Shown piece by piece: positions 52,453-62,743 of a DNA stretch of 64,000 nt (positions within the stretch are counted from its first letter, which is position 1; each line of letters starts with the position of its first letter). The stretch is from Centroberyx gerrardi (Eukaryota; Chordata; Actinopteri; Beryciformes; Berycidae): positions 34,053,542-34,117,541 of the forward strand of contig NC_136002.1 in NCBI RefSeq assembly GCF_048128805.1, read 5' to 3'. The position numbers were made by a program, and so were the translations under genes. The notes beneath the pieces are model-generated. The model saw nothing but the letters and a program-made list of their open reading frames with translations. It did not search any database and had not been told where the DNA came from.

Positions 52453-53620
52453 CATTTTATTTTAGCCATTGTGAGCTTATAATGTATGTGTTTTAGATCA
52501 ACACATGAGGACGCTTGGTTACCAAAAGTGTCCATTTATATTCAAGGAGAAAAAAAATGGCACAACAGGGCCCCCTAGCGGTCGCGGGGACCCAACGCAC
52601 CTGCGTAGTCTGCATATAGCAAGAAATGGTCTTGGACAAGGATTTCACTATCTCCACAATCGTGAATTCATCTTAAAAAGTTGGCGAGCGCATGGCTTTT
52701 AAAGGGAATAAGGGGAGCTGATTTAAGGGGAGCCCTGATCAAAGGGTCCATGGGTAATTTCTGGTCCAATGCTGACCTCCATTGTCAGCGATGTCATTAC
52801 AGCAACAAATCAAGGCTTGGCCGCTCCTGTGTTTTTGAATGCAGAAATCTCCTGCCGTGTGCCAGCTGTTCACTTTGTTTCACTCACTACCATTCGGCAA
52901 CCAGCTGATATTAACTAGTCATATTATGCTTCAGTAAAGCAGAAATTTTACAAATGTAACCTTTAACACCAGCCCCTACCACACGTACTGATAATGTATT
53001 CCTGCTAATCCAATCCCTTTTACAACTGCACCACTGGTGTGCCCCCGCTGCACCAGCACCGCTGGTTCTGAAATTTCTAAAAATCTGTTGGTCACACCCA
53101 AGTGAGCTAGTGCCATGAACTTGCACCGTTGCCTGCAGTTGCACCTTGACTCACAAAAGACCCCGCTTTGGCTGTCCTACCTGAGGGATGAAATGTAGTG
53201 ATCTTTTTATCACTATGGGGAACACAAAATATTTGTATAGTCGACCCGCTTTTAAGGCATACGGTGCTAGAGGCACCTTATCTTTACAACACAACATAAT
53301 GTTCATGAAAATGTATTCTCATGTGATTCCAAATTTTGATGAACAAACACTTTCATTCTTTGTAATCCCCTGAACTGTTTTTAACGTTCTTTTATCATTA
53401 GAAATTCTGCCAAAATTTGTTTCACCTAAAAACTGGTGGTGTCTTTGCTTTGATTTCACGCCAGGGAAGAAAATAACAAAAGCTTTCCAATTTTTGTGGA
53501 TTGTTTTCCTAGTTCACATATCTCGACGTAGACTAGCTTTATCGATCTTGTAGGGATCCAGACCTTCATTTAAATCTTTTTTTCATATTTCCGCTTCAAT
53601 TAATTCACTAAGTTTGGCAT
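52453..53620. other. Right-arm spacer without a supported gene
   Basis: Mirror of 42950-44110. Short frames at 52505-53373 are identical to the left-arm ones and have no recognisable domain. Confidence 0.45.
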
Positions 53621-53654
53621 GATAACTTTGCAAATGTTCATTTGCAAAGTTATC
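53621..53654. repeat. Near-perfect 34-bp palindrome (right-arm copy)
   Basis: Same GATAACTTTGCAAATG palindrome as at 42914-42947. Confidence 0.85.
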
Positions 53655-53949
53655 TGCTGTAGTGCAACCAAAGTGATGTTACTGTTGTGCATGCTAAGAA
53701 TATGACAGTGCTTTTGTATTTCTAGGTTTTGTGAATACTATGGATAAACTGTTTTTTACTCTTTTTTATTTTTACCGCACATAGCAACATCAGCTGAAAA
53801 ACTTTGAGCACACTCAAGGTTGGCAAGTTGTCAAAATGTATTCTTCTTAACTTTACCTGTGTATCCAGTAAGTTTGTGACTGAATAACTGAATGATATTC
53901 TGATGTCAGAAGCCCAAAGGAAAAAAGCCAGGAATATAAATCGCTTCAC

Positions 53950-53956
53950 TATAAAA
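53950..53956 (+). promoter_or_regulatory. OR7 TATA box
   Basis: CACTATAAAAGGGAAGTACC in the leader block shared with OR5 and OR6, about 375 bp upstream of the OR7 start codon. GATATTCTGATGTCAG about 50 bp upstream is conserved in all three copies and may be a factor site. Confidence 0.6.
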
Positions 53957-54330
53957 GGGAAGTACCTGATCCAAGTTCAGAGGAGGAGGGGATCGGGATC
54001 AAACCTATATTCACCCATATACACAGACTGGGAAATTAACACCAGTCAACAGAGAAATGCTGATACATTTTGGCTGTGGCTGGTAAATTTGTCTATTTTA
54101 CCAGCCAATTTAGCAGGTAACCAACAATCTTCCAGAGTTTTTTTTCTGCATCGTGACAATGAGAATCGGTTGGTAAACCAGTGAAACAGACTTGTGTATT
54201 TTGGAATCCATCAGTCACTTTGGCTGGTGGATGAAAATGTCAGTTATCTGTGCTCTAAATTAAGTGTTTGAGATTACTGCTGTTATCAATGTTTGTTTGT
54301 ATAATGGTGTGACAGTTTTAATGTCCCACT

Positions 54331-55263
54331 ATGAACAATTCTGTTTCCACAGTCACTGTCATCTTCACAGTATATGGACCACCTGGTCCATATAATTTAG
54401 CATTTTTTATATTCATCTTTGTTCTGTACATGTCAATATTGTGTATTAACCTTTTTCTTGTGCTGGTTATTTGTATTGAGTCGAGCCTTCACAGACCTAT
54501 GTACATCCTTTTGGTCAACTTGGCCATAAGTGGAGTGATAGGTAGTTCATCTGTCTGTCCACCTATCATGAAATATCTTCTTATGGAAAAGCAGGAAAGT
54601 TCTCTTGAAGGATGTTTAACACAGGTATTTTTCAGCAATGTCTATGGCTGCTGGGTGTATTGCATCTTAGCTCTGATGGCCTATGACAGATATGTTTCTA
54701 TTTGTAAGCCCTTGCAGTACCACTCCATAATGACACCTACTAAAGTCAAGCTTTTACTGGCAGTGGTATATTTAATTCCATGCTCATTTATAGCAGTCCA
54801 GGTATATCTGACTTCAAGAATTCAACTGTGCAAACACACAATTGATAAGCTTTTATGTGATAACCTTGCAGTTGTGAATCTTTCCTGTGAAAAAAGCACT
54901 GTTATCAATGTCTATGGTCTATTTTTAATATTCTGTCTGATTATTCTACCTTTTCTTCTAGTTGTTCTTTCATATATCCATATTTTAATGGTCAGCCTTA
55001 AAACCTCAAAGGAGTCTCAAAAGAAAGCATTAGGCACATGCACTCCTCACCTGGTGACATTTATTAATTTCTCTGTGGCTTCTTTTTTTGGTGTAATTTA
55101 TAATCGTTTAAGTCTTAGTCTTCCAAGAGCGGTAAACATATTTATATCTATGAACTTTGTTGTCATTCCTCCTTTATTGCATCCAATAATTTATGGTATC
55201 AAAACACAAGAGATCCAATGTAGCATATACAAAATAATAACATGGAAATTTAGACAGTTTTGA
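54331..55263 (+). CDS. Odorant receptor OR7, intact single-exon GPCR
   Basis: A 310-residue receptor, the intact right-arm partner of OR6. It has LHRPMYILL at 54-61, MAYDRYVSIC at 117-125, KALGTCTPH before TM6 and HPIIYGIKT in TM7. It is identical to OR5 over residues 1-152. Downstream it shares the OR6 version of the second extracellular loop (IDKLLCDNLAVVNLSCEKS), but matches OR5 against OR6 at several later sites (FLLVVLSY, HILMVSLK, PRAVNIFIS). That mosaic suggests gene conversion. No disabling change. Confidence 0.93.
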   Translation: MNNSVSTVTVIFTVYGPPGPYNLAFFIFIFVLYMSILCINLFLVLVICIESSLHRPMYILLVNLAISGVIGSSSVCPPIMKYLLMEKQESSLEGCLTQVFFSNVYGCWVYCILALMAYDRYVSICKPLQYHSIMTPTKVKLLLAVVYLIPCSFIAVQVYLTSRIQLCKHTIDKLLCDNLAVVNLSCEKSTVINVYGLFLIFCLIILPFLLVVLSYIHILMVSLKTSKESQKKALGTCTPHLVTFINFSVASFFGVIYNRLSLSLPRAVNIFISMNFVVIPPLLHPIIYGIKTQEIQCSIYKIITWKFRQF

Positions 55264-55714
55264 AGTGTTTTGCCCATCATATCTGTAGTGATTGAAGTCA
55301 AACCACTAGTTTGTTTACCTTTGCAGCTATGAATCTGTCTTTTCACAATATATTACAGTAATTGTTTGTTTCCATTGTGCTTTACCAATAAATACCATTA
55401 TTGACATGGTGACAAATGCATCACATTTTCGTGTTTTTTGTGTGTATTTGTGTGCTTTTGTGTCTTTTCTGTTTCATACCGATCTAACCCAAACCCTCCC
55501 CCTAACATCTAATAATACTTAAATAAAGTTTCGAAAATTAGATTTCGAAATTATAAGAAAACAACAACCCCACATATTTACTTGTATAGCCTATTAATGT
55601 CTTCCCTTACTCTGATTATGAGAATAATCCATTCCAGCCAAGTATCCTTTAATAGAAAACAATCTGTTCATATGACCCATGTCCTCATCACAGTATTCTC
55701 ATATCATATTAACA
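55264..55714. other. 3' flank of OR7
   Basis: AT-rich, mirrored in the left arm at about 40900-41358. No gene. Confidence 0.45.
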
Positions 55715-56314
55715 TCCAAATGTAATCAAACGCTATAATGCAGAGGTTAAAAACTCCAGATCTGCTTATTTTGCCAACCTCATTGAGAATAATCATTCCG
55801 ACCCCAAAGTGCTGTTTAATGTTTTTTTTTTAGAAGTTTTTTAGAAGTTTCTAACACAGTCAGTCCTTTTATTCTGCAAGCTATAAATTGTTCTCTTTCC
55901 ACAGGTGCTGTTCCTACATTCAAAAATGCTCTTGTTCAACCTATTAAAAAAGCCAGCTCTTCAATTTGAGACTCCCCTTCCTAGCAAAGGTCCTTCAAAA
56001 ATTCTGTGTTTTTTTTAATGAAAACTTGAGTCAGGTTTTAGGGCCCACCACAGTTCTGAAACTGCTCCCTCTTCAGGGATATGAACGATTTATTATCATC
56101 AGGTGAGGGCTCCCCTCTATTCTGGTCCTCCTAGCTCTTCTTGCAGCGTTTGATACAGTTGACCATGCTGTCCTCCTTGGCCATCTTGAGCACTGGGTAC
56201 GTGTCACTGGAACACCTCTCGACTGGTTCAAGTCCTATCTTTTAGACAGTTTTGGCCAGCAGGCAGACAAACGAGTCAACACCAGTTCAATGAGGAGAGA
56301 CTAGTTTAAAAGCT
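55715..56314 (+). mobile_element. LINE fragment in right arm
   Basis: NAEVKNSRSAYFANLIENN (about 55735), VPTFKNALVQPIKKAS (about 55910) and AAFDTVDHAVLLGHLEHW (about 56140) mark an L2/Rex-like LINE around the RT start. It ends at the arm boundary. Mirror copy at 40295-40900. Confidence 0.7.
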
Positions 56315-57600
56315 TTAATGAATCAAAACATTGATCAAAACTTTGGCGTAGACTCCATCTGAAGCTATTCCTGATTACGGGAAGAAGAACCCCATAAATG
56401 GGCCAAAAATGATGAAACGCCTCCTGGGGCTGAAGATATACAGTATCTCTGCATGGGTATCTAAATGGAGCCTTGATGCTGGTAGGGGAGGGGGGGAGGG
56501 GGGGGGGCGCAACTGAAATGATGGCAACATACAGAAACAGTTGGGGGCCTCGTTCAAAGCTTGCACCGTAGCAAAACAGTTTTCCGGGTTTTGCTCCCAA
56601 CATTGTTAAACGTTTTGCAGCAGTCTTTGTGGTCCATTTGATCCCGTTCTGGGTGAGTCTGGCTACGTACAAATGCTCAGAGAATTCTTCAGGAGGACGC
56701 ACAGAATCGCCTTCCCAGCCAGCACAACAACCTCTAACAAATGCTTTGCAAAAGGATGTTGCAAAACACACTACCATTTACTTTTAAACTTCCTGTTTGC
56801 TATGTGTTGGGGCTACTGAACGTGACACTGATTGAGGTAATAAAGTGTGCATCGATTTGTGATTGGTTCCCGAATGGGTGTGAGAAAACCAGGGCCTCGA
56901 TGGCCACCTGGGGGCCACTGGAAGATATAATCAGGGGTATCAGTGGAACGCACAAAAGAGACTGTTTGGCCAAGCATGAGCGAGGACATCCATCCCAACT
57001 GTGGTGCAGTGCTCTAACCAAAGTGCTAGCAATCTAGGAATCCTAACTGTGGCCATACCACAGAATCCATTTCAGAATGTCTAGTGTTCTGGGGGGCAAT
57101 GGCTAACTAGTTGGGTAACCAGGCTGGTATTCCCACACTAGCTCATTAGAAGGGTAACTCTTTGGCTGGACGGGGCCGTTGGTCAACAGTTACGCAGGTA
57201 GGCTGGCTATCTAACTTCAGCTAGCTAGTCTGTGAAATCTGAGCGACATCTGTGGCCGGACCACAGAATGTGATTTGGAATGTCTAGCGGTTGGACAAAT
57301 TTTTTGAAAAATAACAGCTAGCTAATTAAGGTGGCAGGCATGCTGGTGAGCAAGCCATCACAAGACAAAACGTTCAAAGTCCTCCATCATAGGAAAGGCA
57401 AGGTAGGATACCTCATCAATCACAGCCTTAGAGGGTGAAGAACACACTCTGACTGTAGTCACAGGTGTGTGGACAGACTTGGATATTATTAACTGAAATT
57501 CAGGAGTGGACAACACAAGAAGGACCCTCCCTTCTCTTTCTCCCTCTCTCCCATTCTCCCTTCTTTCTCCTGTCCAACCAGAGCTAGCCAATGTTTGCTA
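56315..57600. other. Non-coding spacer
   Basis: A G-run lies near 56485-56510. Frames such as 56301-56777 (minus) and 56741-57037 show no domain. GCTAGCTA words occur near 57220 and 57310. Nothing assignable. Confidence 0.4.
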
Positions 57601-57604
57601 ACTC

Positions 57605-57668
57605 ACCTGTGCTAAGATAAGATAGCACAGCACTTTATTAATCCCCTTGGGGAAATTCACGAATTAAA
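57605..57668 (-). repeat. Retroposon-end-like motif
   Basis: GCTAAGATAAGATAGCAC followed by CTTTATTAATCCCCTTGGGG and AAATTC matches a motif that ends many fish non-LTR retroposons, here with the tail on the left, so the element would read on the minus strand. Confidence 0.4.
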
Positions 57669-57673
57669 TTACC

Positions 57674-58267
57674 TTGATCACCTATGCACAGTATAAAAGT
57701 CCTCCTAACCAACATGCCAAATGCTTTGCACAGCCAAGCAATCATTATGAGCTGAAGCCTTTCAAACATATATTTACCATGGATCCTCTGGACCTCGAAG
57801 TCTCACATCCATACCCCCGTCCCTTCCTGTCTTCTGCTGGAGGATGCTCCCCAGCTCGCACACTGAGGCTGGACATGCCCCCCCCCCCCCCCCAGAAGCA
57901 CCCCTTGTGCTCTACTTGCCTCAGAGCTTCCCATCGTTGCTCCGCTACACCTCCCCAGCCCCCACCAACTACCCAAACTTCTGCTCTTCTCAAACACCTG
58001 CTCCCTCCTTCCTCATCTAAATCTGCTCCCACTTCCACCTCTGATTGGACTGTCGCCATGCTCCAAGCCAAACTTAAAGAGAGGGGTATCTGCTTCCATA
58101 GGTTGCACATTAAGATCCAGCTTTTCCGAGTCTACACTGAATTCAACAAAAGTGCCCGTAGACCCACTCTTCCCCATGAAGATGGGCTCAATAGCCACCA
58201 GCCATTGGTTCCTCCTGCTACCGTAAACACGTTCTGCCACTGGCTTCATCCAGACTCAGCCAAATAG
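57674..58267 (+). CDS. 197-codon ORF with SAP-like motif, unrecognised
   Basis: An open frame with a Pro-rich middle (a PPPPP run caused by a poly-C tract at 57879-57893), a short CSTCLRASHRC Cys cluster and, at about residues 124-160, WTVAMLQAKLKERGICFHR followed by a helix, resembling a SAP DNA-binding fold. The second Met (57779, MDPLDLEV) may be the better start. The style recalls accessory ORFs of fish mobile elements more than a host gene. No partner ORF is visible, and function is unknown. Confidence 0.4.
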   Translation: MITYAQYKSPPNQHAKCFAQPSNHYELKPFKHIFTMDPLDLEVSHPYPRPFLSSAGGCSPARTLRLDMPPPPPQKHPLCSTCLRASHRCSATPPQPPPTTQTSALLKHLLPPSSSKSAPTSTSDWTVAMLQAKLKERGICFHRLHIKIQLFRVYTEFNKSARRPTLPHEDGLNSHQPLVPPATVNTFCHWLHPDSAK

Positions 58268-58789
58268 CCACAGAATCTGCTTTGGTCTCCTGACCCTCCT
58301 CACCACACGCTTCCCCTTTTCTAAACTTCCATTGAAATCCCTGCTGCCCATGCACTGTTGTCCCGTTACTCGTTCGAGTGTTGTCAGCCTTGTGAATAAC
58401 AATATAAAGTAGCTGACTGCTAACATGAGCATGAGCTACCCTCATGGATAGATGAACCACTTACGTGACCAGATCTTCAAAATCATGGATTTTCCCTAAT
58501 TCACAAATCTAGTTTCTGTAACCTTTGATTTGGACTTTCTTAGGTAATTTGGCCTCCAGCTCTGTTCACTACTCAACAATGTCGAAGGACAATTTTGGTG
58601 TATATTTTGTCCAGCTACCACTAGGCACACCTAGTCTTGTCTTCCTACAACTCGAGGAACCGGAATACAGTTGGACTAAATCTTTTGCCCGTTATTTGCT
58701 GAATAGAACAAAAATAATGCAATGCACAAGTAACCCATTGAAAATATGACTTATGTTCAATCTCTTGTTAACTCAGCTGCTCAGAGGGC
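58268..58789. other. Non-coding spacer
   Basis: No gene, RNA or repeat boundary recognised; the short frame at 58525-58749 has no domain. Confidence 0.4.
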
Positions 58790-59130
58790 ATGTTGCTTTA
58801 TAGCTCAATGAGTAGATTAAGGCACTAACACTGCCAGGGTTAGGGGTTCTATTCCCACTCAAGGAAGCAATACTAAGAATGCATTTGTGGTATCTTCTTC
58901 CTCTACTTGCTCCTGTTACATTTCGATTATCCATGATTATTCTAGGGTTACAGGAATATTTGTTCCATCTATTGTCTTGGTGCTGTGACCTCTGACCCTT
59001 GATCTCCTTACTATGAGTTGTTGTAATGTTGGTGATCTGGAACTGAAGTTTATTCTACTGTTGGCCTCACCCTAAATCTCTCTGGATAGGAATGCCAGCT
59101 AAATGCCTAAAATGTGAATGTAATGTCATT
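58790..59130 (+). repeat. tRNA-derived SINE with L2-like tail
   Basis: The head has TAGCTCAATGAGTAG (A-box-like, 58801) and GGGGTTCTATTCCC (B-box-like, about 58842). The 3' end reads CTCTGGATAGGAATGCCAGC, then TAAATGCCTAAAATGTGAAT, a tail shared by several fish SINEs and thought to be recognised by L2-type LINE machinery. Confidence 0.7.
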
Positions 59131-59293
59131 TCTTTTTGTCTGTTCTCCTGTAAAGACAAATTTCCAAAGTGTGGGGATAATCATAGGCCTAATTTGTGTC
59201 AAATGCAGTATGTTTAGTCAGTATAGAAACAGCTGACACAGATCACTTATCAATTTGTTGTAGTGAAAACATACCCTTTCATCTTTTCTATTA

Positions 59294-60317
59294 TATACTG
59301 AGCAAAAATATAAACGCAACACTTTTGTTTTTGCTCCCATTTTGAAATAAAAGATCTAAGACTTTTTCTATGCACACAAAAGGCTTATTTCTCTCAAATT
59401 TTGTTGACAAATTTGTTTAAATCCGTGTTAGTGAGCACTTCTCCTTTGCCAAGATCATCCATCCACCTGACAGGTGTGGCATATCAAGATGCTGATTAAA
59501 CAGCATGATTATTGCACAGGTGTGCCTTGGGCTGCTCACAATAAAAGGCCACTCTAAAATGTGCAGTTTTATCACACAACACAATGCCACAGATGTCGCA
59601 AGTTTTGAGGGAGCGTGCAGTTGGCATGCTGACTGCAGGAATGTCCACCAGAGCTCATGTTGCAGCATGATAATGCACGGCCCCATGTTGCAAGGATCTG
59701 TACACAGTTCCTGGAAGCTGAAAACATCCCAGTTTTTGCACGGCCTGCATACTCACCAGACATGTCACCCATTGAGCATGCTTGGGACGCTCTGGATCGG
59801 CGTGTACGACAGCGTGTTCCACTTCCTGCCGATATCCAGCAACTTCGCACAGCCATTGAAGAGGAGTGGACCGACACTCCACAGGCCACAATCAACAACC
59901 TGATCAACTCTATGTGAAGGAGATGTGTCGCACTGCATGAGGCAAATGGTGGTCACACCAGATACTGACCGGTTTTCAAAAAATGCATATCTGTAGCCCA
60001 AGTCATGTGAGATCCATAGTTCAGTGCCTAATAAGTGTCTTTTTTCAAGATAAAACTGCATAGTGACCAGCCCAAGGCACACCTGTGCAATAATCATGCT
60101 GTTTAATCAGCATCTTGATATGCCACACCTGTCAGGTGGATGGATTATCTTGGCAAAGGAGAAGTGCTCACTAACACAGATTTAAACAAATTTGTGAACA
60201 AAATTTGAGAGAAATAAGCCTTTTGTGTGCATAGAAAAAGTCTTAGATCTTTTATTTCAACTCATGAAAAATAGGAGCAAAACCAAAAGTGTTGCGTTTA
60301 TATTTTTGTTCAGTGTA
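59294..60317 (+). mobile_element. Tc1/mariner element with about 240-bp terminal inverted repeats, internally deleted
   Basis: The left end TACTGAGCAAAAATATAAAC and the right end, reversed, TACACTGAACAAAAATATAA match. The inverted repeats extend to CACAGGTGTGCCTTGGGCTG (59517-59536 and 60069-60088). The middle retains the start and end of a Tc1 transposase. About 1 kb in total, against about 1.6 kb for complete relatives. TA flanks fit Tc1 targeting. Confidence 0.9.
59657..59917 (+). pseudogene. Tc1 transposase, C-terminal part
   Basis: 86 codons with HDNARPHVAR (second catalytic Asp region) and YSPDMSPIEHAWDALDRRVR (third acidic residue region), ending at the natural stop. An N-terminal remnant (ATDVASFEGACSWHADCRN in another frame) lies at 59585-59650. 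The DNA-binding domain and first catalytic Asp are deleted, so it cannot transpose by itself. Confidence 0.85.
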
Positions 60318-60471
60318 ATATGGAAATATAAATCATCCATTTATTTTCTAATGTACACAATTAAACATTTTTAAACAATGTAGGGGAACTGTTTAGCACA
60401 TTTCAATCAAAAGCAAAAACTTTTAGCTTGCTGAGATCAATGTTTGGGATAATAATAACCTGAATTTATTT

Positions 60472-60735
60472 CAGTGGTTAGCACTCTCACCTCACAGCAA
60501 CAAGGTGCTGGGTTTGAATCACGGCCCTGGCCCTTTCTGTGTGGAGTTTAGCCCAAACACATGGAAGTCACATGAATTGGAGACTCTAATGAATGTGAAT
60601 GTGTTTGTCTGTCTGTGTTCGCCCAGTGATGGACTGGCATCCAGAGTGTTTCCCTGCCTTCTACCCAGTGCATGCTGGGATAGGCCAGCCCCTCGCCCTC
60701 CCCCCAATCTGTGTTTCAGAGTTCATGAGCATTTC
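60472..60735 (+). repeat. tRNA-derived SINE (common fish type)
   Basis: AGTGGTTAGCACTCTCACCT with CTGGGTTTGAATCACGG form A- and B-box-like parts. The body contains CCTTTCTGTGTGGAGTTTAG, GTGATGGACTGGCATCCAGA and CATGCTGGGATAGGCCAGCC, phrases typical of a widespread fish SINE. Confidence 0.75.
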
Positions 60736-61440
60736 ATGAAATTTTATTAGACTGTGATGAGAGTGTCAGAAAGAAGGCAGACAGGGACTGACATACATAC
60801 GGAGAACCAGATATGAACCGTAACCCTAACTAACCCTAACCCTAACTAATCCTAACCCCTGAAGATCTCAATTACAAGATGTGTGCCGTCACTCACTGTG
60901 TGAAATGGACTGTTGTACAAAGAACAAGGAGGAACTCTTCCAGGAGAAACAAACAACAACAGAGTATTTCCTTTTCTATGGCCACTACACAGGAGCATAA
61001 TCACAGAAAGCAAAGGCCTGAAGCTGCTCTGTGTCACTAGTAGCCATGGTGATGGCACAGAGAGGTCTTCCCATGATTCATGGCTGCAGGGTCTGCTAAT
61101 TGGCCTCTTGGTAAAGCTGTTTAGTGCCTCCTGAGTGTCCATTTGTCCACATAGAGGCCTCTAGGGTCTGGCCTGTGCATGTTACTGTAAATGAGTGGAT
61201 GGAAATAGCTACTGATGCAGCAAATAAGACTGGAGTTCCTCAGGGACTCATTACTGTAAAACTAACTGAGAACATGGTAAACATGATGAAATCACACATC
61301 TGAGTCCCTCACACAATATGACACTTTATTTAAAAAAGAACAAAATGAAATATGTTAAAATGTATGAAACATAAGAAATATGAAATGACATAGGAAATTC
61401 AGAAGAATAAATAACTGAGAAACCCAGACACAAAGTAATG
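60736..61440. other. Non-coding spacer with CCCTAA-like tract
   Basis: 60821-60858 has degenerate telomere-like AACCCTAACT/AACCCTAACC units, the second such tract in the window. No gene seen in the rest. Confidence 0.45.
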
Positions 61441-61910
61441 ATGGAACCTTAAAGGACTACTCCGACTTTTTAGGAGTTTGGCCTGTTGGTCACTATGCCC
61501 AACATGTGACAGGAGGACGGGCACCAAAATCATCCCTGTGTCTCCAGTAGATATCTCTGTCCAGTGCGCATGCTAATGCTTTAGCATACAGTATGTTAAG
61601 TAATCATAGGCGACTACTGGTGGGATTGGTAAAATAGACACAAACATTGCATTTCAATGAAGATCTCTCTTCCAGCTAGCCCTGTTGGGACTGACACAAC
61701 ACTGCATGGGGTGTCAGTCCCGGGTCCCTGCATTAGAAACCTAGCATGTAGATGGAACAGAAAATTTCCGGCGTACCCGCCAAGGTTCACAAATCGAATT
61801 TTGCCAATCTGACAAGCTTTCTGGATTCCTTGAACCCTTATCTGTTAGGACGGTGGATCATATTGTGTGAAAGTATTTGCAATAATGTATAAAATCTCAC
61901 CTTTGTGTGG
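61441..61910. repeat. Unassigned MITE-like repeat
   Basis: Starts CCTTAAAGGACTACTCCGAC and continues TTTAGGAGTTTGGCCTGTTG, a phrase I associate with a common fish MITE that uses a TTAA-like site. The right end is not identified, and the region may hold two elements. Confidence 0.4.
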
Positions 61911-61913
61911 CTT

Positions 61914-62184
61914 GTCCTGGTTGTTTTCGTATGCATGTCTTAGAAATGGCTGCCACTCTTGTTCTACGCTTTTTGCCTGTGCGGCGAGCTGGAAAACATC
62001 CATTGCTGCCCCCTCTGGCCCCTAAACAACAGGTTAGCTCTGGTGAAACAGGATGCAACGGGTGTTTTTTTTCCAGCGACCAGAGGGGGCAGTAAAGGAC
62101 GTTTTCCAGCTCGCCGCACAGGCAAGAAGCGTAGAACAAGAGTGGCAGCCATTTCTAAGACATGCATACGAAAACAGCCAGGAC
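61914..62184. mobile_element. Foldback element, 105-bp inverted arms
   Basis: Arms 61914-62018 and 62080-62184 are nearly exact reverse complements: GTCCTGGTTGTTTTCGTATG at the left, CATACGAAAACAGCCAGGAC at the right. The loop is 61 bp. No ORF of its own and no clear target duplication. It lies exactly at the 5' break of the OR8 fragment. Confidence 0.8.
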
Positions 62185-62185
62185 G

Positions 62186-62743
62186 TTGGCGCTTTCCAGT
62201 CCACATTGTTAGTGTGGATGGCGCTGGATCGCTACTTCGCCATCTGCATGCCGCTCTGCTGCCACAAGTACATGGCTTTACCAGGCTTCCTCAGATTCGT
62301 GATCCCCCCTTTGATCAGAAATTTTCTTCTGAACACCTTGATGGTGAGTCTGGCGGGAACGCTGTCGTTCTGCCTCAGGAACGTGATGGATCACTGTTTC
62401 TGCGAGCACATGGCCTTAGTGCAGCTGGCCTGCGGAAACACCTCCGCCAACAACCTGGTGGGGCTGCTGACCGCCTTCCTCATCCCCGTGGCTGACTTTA
62501 TCTTCATCGCCGCGTCTTATGTGATCATATTCAGCTCCGTGTTCAGGTCTGGGAGGTCGGGGGTCAAAGCCCTCCACACCTGTGTGACTCACATCGTCGT
62601 CATCACCGTCAGCCTCACCTTTGCGCTGACCGTTTTCCTGTCGTATCGAATCAGAAACGGCCTCTCTCCGGCCAGCCGGGTCTTTCTCAGCACAATGTAT
62701 TTGCTCTTCCCAAGTTGTTTTAACCCCATTATCTACGGCATAG
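62186..62743 (+). pseudogene. Odorant receptor OR8 fragment, TM3 to TM7
   Basis: Receptor coding from AFQSTLLVWMALDRYFAIC (DRY at about 62226) through the TM4/TM5 region, KALHTCVTH before TM6 and NPIIYGI in TM7. TM1, TM2 and the start are missing, replaced by the foldback element. The C-terminal tail is replaced by a hAT insertion right after YGI. It is of a third OR group with GC-rich codons, unlike the AT-rich OR1-7. The frame between the breaks is open, so the damage may be fairly recent. Confidence 0.85.

Larger units (their letters stand above)
50745..56314. repeat. Right arm of large inverted repeat (about 5.6 kb)
   Basis: Reverse complement of 40295-44480. It starts ATACCATAGATC at 50745 and ends TAGTTTAAAAGCT at 56314. 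Relative to the left arm it has about 80 extra bases near 50920-51000, the hAT at 51196-52444 and about 70 extra bases near 53775-53855. Otherwise the sampled stretches align with few differences. Confidence 0.92.
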
